Shown one piece after another: positions 6,328-12,349 of a stretch of 12,969 nt of DNA. The number at the start of each line of letters is the position of its first letter. The stretch's first letter is position 1. Origin of the DNA: Rubrobacter sp. (GTDB lineage: Bacteria > Actinomycetota > Rubrobacteria > Rubrobacterales > Rubrobacteraceae); assembly GCA_016781635.1 (NCBI GenBank), contig JADDPY010000083.1, positions 1 through 12,969 on the forward strand, in the 5' to 3' direction. The notes beneath the pieces are model-generated. The model was not told where the DNA came from. It saw only the letters and a program-made list of their open reading frames with translations, and made no database searches. The position numbers and the translations under genes are program-made.

Positions 6328-7365
6328 ATGCAGAGCCTGAAACGCAACCTCGTCCTCGCCCTGGTACTGAGCGTGGCCGTTTACCTCGTGATCGCGGTTC
6401 TGAGCGATCTCGGGGAACTCTTGGAGGCTTTCGGGCGCTTCAACTGGCTCCTCGCGCCGGTCATCCTGGGTCTCGTGGCGCTCTCCTACGTCGGGCGTTT
6501 CTTCCGCTGGGCCTATTACTTGAGGATCCTCGGGGTCTCGCTGCCTCTTGGACAGAACGCCGCCATATTCGCGGCGGGTCTCAGCATGACCGTCTCGCCG
6601 GGGAAGCTCGGCGAGGTCTTGAAGAGCGTGTTTATCCGCCGGGCGTCGGGAACGCCGGTTGCCCGCACCGCCCCGGCCGTCGTCGCCGAGCGGGTGACGG
6701 ACGGGACCGGCATGATCTCCTGGGGCCTTCTGGGTGCTCTAACCTTCGACTTCGGGTTGCAGGCCCTGCTCGTGTTCTCGATCGTCATGGCCGGGGCGGT
6801 GGCGACCTTCCGGTCCAAGAAACTCTCGATTCTGGCGGAGAAGGTTATGTCCAGGCTGCCGCTTCTGAACCGGGTGGCGCCACACCTGAGCGAGTTCCAT
6901 GGGGCTTCCAACGAGCTTCTGGCGCTCCGGCCTCTCCTGCTTGCGACGCTTATCTCGTTTCTTTCGTGGGGGCTGGAGATCCTGGCGGTGTATCTTTGCG
7001 TGGTGGGGATAGGGGCGAACGTGCCCTTCCTGGTGGTGGTGTTTATCTTCGCGGTCAGCTCCCTCGGAGGGGCTTTGAGTATGGTGCCGGGTGGGATCGG
7101 GGTCGCGGAGGCGGGGCTCGCCGGAGGGTTCAGGTTCTATGCCGGCCTGTCGGGTGGGCTCGCGGGCGCGTTGACGCTCTTGATCCGCCTGGCGACCCTG
7201 TGGTTCGCGACCTTTGTCGGCATCGTCGGCCTGCTCGTCTTGCGCCGCGTGGTTGGGGAGCCCGTAGGCGATGCTGCGGATGAGGCAGCCTCCGAGGCCG
7301 ATGGGAGAGAAGGGGATGACGGGGCGAAGACCGCGCCGTCGTCCGGGGTGGATCGCGAGCCGTAG
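6328..7365 (+). CDS. Flippase-like membrane protein (UPF0104 / LPG synthase TM-region family)
   Basis: A 345-residue protein with about eight hydrophobic segments and the family signatures SPGKLGEVLKS (90-100), ERVTD (121-125) and VPGGIGVAEA (253-262). This is the membrane flippase-like domain also found in MprF and AglD-type proteins. There is no C-terminal lysyl-transferase domain, so it is not an MprF synthase. Instead residues after about 314 form a short charged, probably disordered tail. Family members are thought to move or help move lipid-linked groups across the membrane, but most are uncharacterised. It begins 9 nt after the UbiA-type gene, probably cotranscribed and coupled since no Shine-Dalgarno is clear. 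That pairing suggests handling of the lipid-phosphate sugar made by the upstream enzyme, which is an inference. Confidence 0.85.
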   Translation: MQSLKRNLVLALVLSVAVYLVIAVLSDLGELLEAFGRFNWLLAPVILGLVALSYVGRFFRWAYYLRILGVSLPLGQNAAIFAAGLSMTVSPGKLGEVLKSVFIRRASGTPVARTAPAVVAERVTDGTGMISWGLLGALTFDFGLQALLVFSIVMAGAVATFRSKKLSILAEKVMSRLPLLNRVAPHLSEFHGASNELLALRPLLLATLISFLSWGLEILAVYLCVVGIGANVPFLVVVFIFAVSSLGGALSMVPGGIGVAEAGLAGGFRFYAGLSGGLAGALTLLIRLATLWFATFVGIVGLLVLRRVVGEPVGDAADEAASEADGREGDDGAKTAPSSGVDREP

Positions 7366-7371
7366 TATAAT
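7366..7371 (+). promoter_or_regulatory. Candidate distal -10 box upstream of topA
   Basis: An exact TATAAT begins right after the TAG stop of the flippase-like gene. A start near 7378 would give a topA leader of about 60 nt that includes the small hairpin at 7389-7403. No convincing -35 hexamer is visible, so this is motif-only evidence. Confidence 0.3.
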
Positions 7372-7388
7372 GACGATCATGCATCACC

Positions 7389-7403
7389 AGGGCTTGTAGC
7401 CCT
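7389..7403 (+). other. Small hairpin in the topA leader
   Basis: AGGGCT (7389-7394) and AGCCCT (7398-7403) form a 6-bp stem with a TGT loop, followed by TATTCTGTTCT. It could be a weak terminator of the ubiA-flippase unit or a leader structure for a transcript starting at the upstream TATAAT. The following sequence is T-rich but not a clean T-run. Confidence 0.3.
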
Positions 7404-7422
7404 TATTCTGTTCTCAACCTTA

Positions 7423-7431
7423 TGTTATAAA
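7423..7431 (+). promoter_or_regulatory. Candidate extended -10 promoter giving a leaderless topA mRNA
   Basis: TGTTATAAA fits an extended -10 (TGn plus TATAAA). Its end is 9 nt before the topA ATG at 7441, so transcription would begin at or within a few bases of the start codon. The stretch 7421-7440 is very AT-rich in an otherwise GC-rich window, and no Shine-Dalgarno is present. Both facts fit a leaderless transcript, which is common in actinobacteria. Confidence 0.4.
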
Positions 7432-7440
7432 ATTTAAAGT

Positions 7441-9705
7441 ATGCGACTTATTATTTCTGAAAAAGCGAATGCCGCGAAAAAAATAGCCCAGTTTCTTGCC
7501 GAGGGACCCGTAAAGGAAGGCAAGCACCGGAGCGTCCCGCACCACACTTTCTCCTGGAAGGGGGAGGAGTGTGTGTCGGTCGGACTCAAGGGGCACGTCC
7601 TCAACCCCGAGTACCCGGAGGAATACTCCAACTGGCAGAAGGTCGAGCCCTCGGCCCTTATAGACGCCGAGATCCTAAAGTCCGTCTCCGAGAAGGGTGT
7701 GGCCGAGGCAATCAAGGCGCTCTCCAAGAAGGCCGACCGCGTCGTCGTGGCGACGGACTTCGATCGGGAGGGCGAGCTGATCGGGGTGGAGGCCCTGAGC
7801 TTGACCTTCGAAGCGAACCCGGGTCTCATGGATCACGTGGAGCGGGCCCGCTTCAGCGCCCTCACCAAGGGCGAGGTGACGCGCGCCTTCGACGAGCTCG
7901 TCGAGGTCAGCCGCGAGCTCGCGGCGGCCGGCGAGGCTAGGCAGGACATAGACCTGATCTGGGGCGCCACCCTGACCCGGTGGGTCTCCCGCGCCACCAA
8001 GCGTTACGGGAGCGCCTTCCTCTCCGTGGGGCGCGTGCAGAGCCCGACCCTCGTCCTTATCTCCGAGCGCGAGCGTGAGCGGCGCGCCTTCAACCCCGAG
8101 CCGTACTGGGAGATCGAGGCGTCCTTGCGTAACGGCGAGTCCTTCGACGCCCGTCACGCTGCCGGGCGCTTCAAAGACGAGGCCGTCGCGAGGACTGCAT
8201 ACGAGAACATGACCGACGTCGCCACGGTGACGGAGGTCAAGGAGAAGTCCGCGACGAGGCCCGCCCCGACGCCGTTCAACACCACCGGCTTCCTTACGGC
8301 GGCGGCGAACATCGGGATCAGCCCGAGCCGCGCGGCTCGTCTCGCCGAAGACCTGTATACCGACGGCTACATCTCCTACCCGCGTACGGACAACACCGTC
8401 TACCCGGTCAGCCTGGACATGCGAGAGGTTCTCGGGCAGCTCAAGAAGGTCGAGGGCGTCGGAGAGTACGTCGAGAAGCTTCTGGCACAGGAGAAGCTCA
8501 CGCCGACGCGCGGGAAAAAGGAGACGACGGACCACCCCCCGATCTACCCGACCGGGCACGTCTCGAAGAACGCGCTCAGGGACGATCAGTGGAAGATCTA
8601 CCAGCTTGTCGTCCGACGCTTTCTCGCCACACTCTCGGAACCCTCGAAGACGCTGCGCACCACTGTCCGGCTCGAAAGCGGCGGGGAACCGCTGGTCTCC
8701 GGCGGCACGGTCGTGACGCACGAGGGCTGGCTCGCCGTCTACCACTACGGACGCCGCGCCGACGAGGAGATGCCGAAGCTTACGGAGGGCCAGGAGGTCC
8801 GAGTCGAGGGGAAAGAGTTCCTCGCCAAGGAGACCCAGCCGCCGAGCCGCTATGGGCAGGGTCGACTCCTCCGGGTTATGGAGGCCCTTGGGCTCGGGAC
8901 GAAGGCCACGCGGCCTTCCATCATCCAGAACCTCTACGATCGGGGTTACGTCCACGACGACCCGCTCGTACCGACGGAGACCGGGATGGCTGTCGCGAGG
9001 GCGCTCAAGGACTTCGCTTCCGAGATCGCCACGCACGAGATGACCGCCGAGCTCGAGCGGAGCATGGATGAGATCTCCGAGGGCAAGACCTCTAAGGACG
9101 CCGTCGTAGACGAGTCGCGCGACGTCCTTAGAAAGGTATACGAGCACCTTCAGAGCTCCGAGACCGAGTTCGCGGACATCGTCTGGGACGGCATTCGGGA
9201 GGACTCGGTCCTGGGCCCGTGCAAGAAGTGCGGCAAGAACCTCACGGTCCGCAAAGCCAAGAAGAGCGGCAAACGCTTCGCGGGGTGCGAGGGCTACCCG
9301 GATTGCGATCAGACCTACTCGCTGCCGCCGCGCGGCGAGATCATCCCGCTCGGCACCCTCTGTGACGCGTGCGGCTCGCCGGAGATCAAGGTCGTCAGCT
9401 TCGGTCGTCGCCCCTGGATCACCTGCATCGACTTGTCCTGCCCCAAGCAGCAGGAGCGGCGCCAGGCCATCGCGGAGGCAAAGGCCGCGAAGGAGAAGGA
9501 GAAGGAGGCCGCCACGGCAGCCGCCGGTAACGGGGTCGCCGGGAGCGGGGACACCGAGGGGGGTGACGGCGCATCTACGAAGACGCGCGCGAAGACGACG
9601 AGAAAGAAACCGGCCACAAAGACCACGGCGAAGGCGAAGAAGCCCGCCGCAAAAACTACGGCGAAGAAGCCGGCCGCCAAGGAGCCCGCGAAGTCCACCA
9701 CGTAG
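7441..9705 (+). CDS. topA: DNA topoisomerase I (type IA), archaeal-like core with a Lys-rich tail
   Basis: A 754-residue type IA topoisomerase that relaxes negative supercoils by single-strand passage. The Toprim domain has Glu7 (LIISEKANAAKKIA) and TDFDREGE (D106, D108, E110). The catalytic tyrosine is Y313 in GYISYPRTDNTVYP. TPFNTTGFL (277-285) and the KKETTDHPPIYPT segment (359-371) follow the archaeal topoisomerase I pattern, as does the N-terminus with GHVLNPEYPEEY; the usual bacterial form begins with IVESPAK and has ISYMRTDST. Two zinc sites follow: C594/C597/C616/C622 and C641/C644/C662/C667. After a charged helix (about 671-690), the last 40 residues are Lys/Ala/Pro/Thr repeats like the basic tails of actinobacterial TopA. 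ATG 7441 has no Shine-Dalgarno. It is flanked by unrelated genes and probably transcribed alone. Confidence 0.95.
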   Translation: MRLIISEKANAAKKIAQFLAEGPVKEGKHRSVPHHTFSWKGEECVSVGLKGHVLNPEYPEEYSNWQKVEPSALIDAEILKSVSEKGVAEAIKALSKKADRVVVATDFDREGELIGVEALSLTFEANPGLMDHVERARFSALTKGEVTRAFDELVEVSRELAAAGEARQDIDLIWGATLTRWVSRATKRYGSAFLSVGRVQSPTLVLISERERERRAFNPEPYWEIEASLRNGESFDARHAAGRFKDEAVARTAYENMTDVATVTEVKEKSATRPAPTPFNTTGFLTAAANIGISPSRAARLAEDLYTDGYISYPRTDNTVYPVSLDMREVLGQLKKVEGVGEYVEKLLAQEKLTPTRGKKETTDHPPIYPTGHVSKNALRDDQWKIYQLVVRRFLATLSEPSKTLRTTVRLESGGEPLVSGGTVVTHEGWLAVYHYGRRADEEMPKLTEGQEVRVEGKEFLAKETQPPSRYGQGRLLRVMEALGLGTKATRPSIIQNLYDRGYVHDDPLVPTETGMAVARALKDFASEIATHEMTAELERSMDEISEGKTSKDAVVDESRDVLRKVYEHLQSSETEFADIVWDGIREDSVLGPCKKCGKNLTVRKAKKSGKRFAGCEGYPDCDQTYSLPPRGEIIPLGTLCDACGSPEIKVVSFGRRPWITCIDLSCPKQQERRQAIAEAKAAKEKEKEAATAAAGNGVAGSGDTEGGDGASTKTRAKTTRKKPATKTTAKAKKPAAKTTAKKPAAKEPAKSTT
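9604..9681 (+). repeat. Lys-Ala-Pro-Thr repeats in the TopA tail
   Basis: TopA residues 722-747 are built from near-repeats of KKPA(A/T)KTTAK type, encoded by variants of an AAG-AAG-CCG-GCC-GCC unit. Such basic tails contact DNA non-specifically and aid processivity in mycobacterial TopA. The repeat structure may vary in length between strains. Confidence 0.75.
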
Positions 9706-9724
9706 GGGAGAGGCTCGACCTCGG

Positions 9725-9738
9725 TCTCGTGAACGAGA
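9725..9738 (+). repeat. Short inverted repeat after topA
   Basis: TCTCGT-GA-ACGAGA is a perfect 6-bp inverted repeat with a 2-nt centre, in the 172-nt spacer between topA and the hydrolase gene. Its two-fold symmetry would suit an operator, but no second copy was seen. It is too tight for a good RNA hairpin and lacks a T-run. Confidence 0.2.
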
Positions 9739-9812
9739 TGCCCGCGCGCTCTTCGTCAGCCGCGGTTCGGGCGGGGGGACACGTCCTGTTGTGGACCCTC
9801 GCCGCAGTCGTT

Positions 9813-9821
9813 TGCTATGCT
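9813..9821 (+). promoter_or_regulatory. Candidate extended -10 promoter for the hydrolase-tmk-holB unit
   Basis: TGCTATGCT fits an extended -10 (TGn plus TATGCT). A start near 9828 would give a leader of about 50 nt before the TTG start, including the AAGGA ribosome site. A -35 is not evident at the right spacing. A second AT-rich patch at 9857-9876 contains TATAAG (9860-9865) and is a weaker alternative. Confidence 0.3.
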
Positions 9822-9877
9822 GGTGCGCTGTAGTCGAAGTACCTGCAAAAACCGGAAATTATAAGGAATGATTTAAT

Positions 9878-10642
9878 TTGGCCCCTGTTATCGGAGTAAC
9901 GGCAACCCTCAAGCACGACACAGAAACCCGTGGAACACGCCCCTTGGGCACGTACGTGCGCGCGGATCTCGATTATGTGGCGGGTGTTGCTCAGGCCGGG
10001 GGCGTGCCAGTAGTGTTGCCGCCGTTCGCCGAGGCCGCCGAGGACATGGTGCGGGGGATAGATGGGCTGCTCCTGAGCGGGGGCAGCGACCTCGACCCGA
10101 GCTACTATGGAGAGAACGCCATCCCCGAGCTCGACGTGACGCTCCCGGAGCGGGACAAGTTCGAGATGACGCTTCTGGAGCATGCGCTGAGGCGGGGTAT
10201 TCCGGTCTTCGGGATTTGCCGGGGGCTTCAGGTTTTGAACGTGGCCTTCGGCGGGACGCTGTATCAGGACCTGCCGTCGCAGTTGAACCCCGCCCTTATA
10301 GCGCACCGTCAGCAGTCCCCCAAGTGGCAGTGGACGCACGAGGTCGAGGTTGACGAGGGGAGCGCGGTGCGCGAGATCATGTCCGTACCCTCTACCCGGG
10401 TGAACTCTTATCACCACCAGGCCATAAAGGATCTTGCCGAGCCCTTCGAGGTCGTCGGACGCTCCGTGGACGGGATCGTGGAGGCCATCGAGTACCGCGA
10501 CCTCGCCGAGCGTTGGATCGTCGCGGTGCAGTGGCACGCCGAGGCGATGCGCGAGGGAGACGTCGGCCCCGAGCATCGCAATCTGTTCAAGGCCCATGTC
10601 GCCGCCGCAGAGCGTTACGCCCTCAAGAGGATCGCAGCCTAG
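9878..10642 (+). CDS. Gamma-glutamyl-gamma-aminobutyrate hydrolase family protein (class I glutamine amidotransferase fold)
   Basis: A 254-residue cytosolic hydrolase of the peptidase C26 / PuuD family. The nucleophile elbow FGICRGLQVLN gives Cys114. The catalytic His-Glu pair is in VQWHAE (H220, E222), where most relatives read WHPE. LLLSGGSDLDPSYYGE (65-79) is the family oxyanion-side motif, and NSYHHQAI (176-183) is also conserved. PuuD cleaves gamma-glutamyl-GABA in putrescine breakdown; other members act on different gamma-glutamyl amides. No putrescine genes are nearby, so the substrate is open. The TTG start is chosen because AAGGA lies 10 nt upstream (9863-9867) and the protein then begins at the first beta strand (PVIGVTATL). 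The nearest ATG (9868) is in another frame and stops at once. tmk follows 4 nt later. Confidence 0.88.
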   Translation: MAPVIGVTATLKHDTETRGTRPLGTYVRADLDYVAGVAQAGGVPVVLPPFAEAAEDMVRGIDGLLLSGGSDLDPSYYGENAIPELDVTLPERDKFEMTLLEHALRRGIPVFGICRGLQVLNVAFGGTLYQDLPSQLNPALIAHRQQSPKWQWTHEVEVDEGSAVREIMSVPSTRVNSYHHQAIKDLAEPFEVVGRSVDGIVEAIEYRDLAERWIVAVQWHAEAMREGDVGPEHRNLFKAHVAAAERYALKRIAA

Positions 10643-10646
10643 GAGT

Positions 10647-11285
10647 TTGGCCGAACGATCTCGCCGCGGACCACTCGTTACCGTGGAGGGCCTGGACTTC
10701 TCCGGCAAATCCACCCTCGTTTCTCTCTTGAAGGACGAGTTGGCGGGGCTCGACCCGCCAGTGCATTTCACGCGCGAGCCTGGCGGTACGGGCGTGGCCG
10801 AGCGCGTACGCGCCCTGCTGCTCGACCCCGAGCTGGAGATGGGGCCGTGGACGGAGGCTTACCTGTACGCAGCGGCCCGGGCGGAGCTCGTCCAAAGAGA
10901 AATATTGCCGCGCCTGGAGGGGGGCGAGACCGTGGTTTGTGAGCGGTTCCTCGATTCGAGCCTCGCCTACCAGGGGTATGGCCGGGGGCTGGGGGCGCGG
11001 GAGGTGCGGGACCTCAACTCCTGGGCGGTAGGGACCGTCTTGCCGGATCTGACCTTTTACCTGCGGCTCTCGCCCGAGGAGCGTACTCGCCGGGCCGGGA
11101 GGTCCGACGCTCCGTTGGATCGGATCGAGCGCGTTGGGGACGAGTTTATGGGGCGCGTGGAGGCCGGGTTCGAGGAGATCTCGCGCGCGGAGCCCGAGCG
11201 GGTGAGGGTGCTCGATGCCTCGCTCGCGCCCGGGGAGCTCGCGCAGACCGTTCGGCAGGAGATCCTGGGGCTACGATCTAGATGA
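10647..11285 (+). CDS. tmk: Thymidylate kinase
   Basis: Tmk phosphorylates dTMP to dTDP for dTTP synthesis. The 212-residue product has the usual length and all key motifs: P-loop EGLDFSGKST (14-23), TREPGGT (42-48) for dTMP binding, VVCERFLDSSLAYQGYG (96-112) with the DR(Y/F)-type element read here as ERF, and a lid segment GRSDAPLDRIE (151-161). The start is the TTG at 10647, 4 nt after the preceding stop. The next in-frame candidate, GTG 10683, would cut off the first beta strand (PLVTV). AGGAG at 10641-10645 is only 1 nt from the TTG, so translational coupling to the upstream gene probably helps. The frame stays open upstream within the hydrolase gene but that part is a shadow. The stop overlaps the holB start as ATGA. 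Confidence 0.95.
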   Translation: MAERSRRGPLVTVEGLDFSGKSTLVSLLKDELAGLDPPVHFTREPGGTGVAERVRALLLDPELEMGPWTEAYLYAAARAELVQREILPRLEGGETVVCERFLDSSLAYQGYGRGLGAREVRDLNSWAVGTVLPDLTFYLRLSPEERTRRAGRSDAPLDRIERVGDEFMGRVEAGFEEISRAEPERVRVLDASLAPGELAQTVRQEILGLRSR

Positions 11286-12349
11286 CTCCGTTCGACGGCA
11301 TGACCGGCAACGAGCCCGCGCTGCGCATGCTGAGCCGCGCCCTGCTCTCCGACGACGCGGCACATGCATACCTGTTCCACGGGCCGCCGGGGGTTGGCAA
11401 GGAGACGGCGGCGCGTAGGTTCGGGGCGGCGCTCGTCGCGGGCGGGGAAGAGCTTGCGGAGGACCGTGCGCTCAGGGGGATCCACCCGGACCTTACCACG
11501 GTCGAGCCGGAGGGCCGTTTCACCACCATCGGCCAGGTCAGGGAGGTGGTGCGGCTTGCGACGAGCAGGCCGTTCGAGGGGGCGCGGCGAGTCTTCGTGC
11601 TGCGGGCGAACACCTTTAATGTCCAGGCGGCGAACGCGCTGTTGAAGACGCTGGAGGAGCCGGAGGGCGAAGCGGTCTTCCTTCTTCTCGCGGTCTCTCT
11701 GGAGAGCGTCCTTCCGACGATCGTATCGCGCGCCCAGTCTGTCCGCTTCAACCCCGTCCCGCGCGAGGAGGTCGTCTCTTTCCTTCTGGGACGCGGCTTC
11801 GGCGGGGAGGAGGCGCGGCTTGCTGCTTCTCTGGGGAGGGGGAGCGTCGGGCTCTCCCTGCGGTACGCGGCGGAGGGAGAGCTCAGGGAACTCAGGGAGG
11901 CGGTCCTCGGGGCGGGGTTTTTGTTCTCCGCGAACTTCGAGGAGCGGGCCCGGGCGGTGGAGACCCTCGTGGCTCGGGCCGAAGGCGTCGGGGCGGCGCG
12001 GGAGAGGGACCACCTCGCGGGCTTCGAGGAAGGACCGGATCGCAAGGCCAAGGACGCCGCCAAAAGGCTCGGGAGGGCTGCGCGGGACTCAGCCGTGGCC
12101 GAGGCGCTGGAGCTTCTGGCGCTGTTGTACAGGGATGCCGCGGTGGCCGCGGCGGGGGCGGGGGATCTCGTGGCGAACGCGGACAGGGCCGGGGAGATCC
12201 GGGCGCGCGTCGAGGAGCATCGCGGGGCGGACTGGACCGGGGCGGCGCGGATCTTGAGGGAAGCCGGGGAAGGGCTCCAGTATAATGTCCCACCAGAGGC
12301 GATCTTGGAGGTGGCACTATCACGGACACGGCGGAAGATACTCGGGTAA
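11282..12349 (+). CDS. holB: DNA polymerase III delta' subunit
   Basis: Delta' is the stator of the clamp loader that places the beta clamp on DNA. The 355-residue protein starts with an AAA+ module: HAYLFHGPPGVGKET (28-42, a degenerate P-loop with Glu after Lys), HPDLTTVEPEG (68-78), IGQVREVV (83-90), RRVFVLRAN in the Walker B region (102-110, without the catalytic acids), ANALLKTLEEP (117-127) and IVSRAQSVRF (147-156). The four zinc-binding cysteines that delta' and tau usually carry before the HPDL motif are absent, and the SRC motif reads SRA. The P-loop and Walker B changes fit a non-hydrolysing delta' rather than tau/gamma. The C-terminal half is Arg/Ala/Glu-rich and helical. ATG overlaps the tmk stop (ATGA), indicating coupling. 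Confidence 0.92.
   Translation: MTPFDGMTGNEPALRMLSRALLSDDAAHAYLFHGPPGVGKETAARRFGAALVAGGEELAEDRALRGIHPDLTTVEPEGRFTTIGQVREVVRLATSRPFEGARRVFVLRANTFNVQAANALLKTLEEPEGEAVFLLLAVSLESVLPTIVSRAQSVRFNPVPREEVVSFLLGRGFGGEEARLAASLGRGSVGLSLRYAAEGELRELREAVLGAGFLFSANFEERARAVETLVARAEGVGAARERDHLAGFEEGPDRKAKDAAKRLGRAARDSAVAEALELLALLYRDAAVAAAGAGDLVANADRAGEIRARVEEHRGADWTGAARILREAGEGLQYNVPPEAILEVALSRTRRKILG
12281..12286 (+). promoter_or_regulatory. Candidate -10 box inside the end of holB, upstream of ricT
   Basis: An exact TATAAT lies within the last codons of holB. It would give a start near 12293 and a leader of about 26 nt carrying GGAGGTGG. No matching -35 is seen at normal spacing (TTGAGG at 12254-12259 is 21 nt away). 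It may be an internal promoter or chance. Confidence 0.22.

Noticed and set aside
6328..7365. MprF lysylphosphatidylglycerol synthase
   Set aside because: Only the flippase-like membrane region is present. The C-terminal aminoacyl-transferase domain is missing.
7675..9147. 490-codon open frame on the minus strand opposite topA
   Set aside because: It lies wholly within topA and mirrors its codon pattern, as expected in GC-rich DNA. No family motif is seen, while the plus-strand topA is unmistakable.
10434..10646. Upstream extension of the tmk frame into the hydrolase gene
   Set aside because: It would add about 71 residues of Ser/Arg/Pro-rich sequence with no counterpart in thymidylate kinases. 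TTG 10647 gives the normal length.
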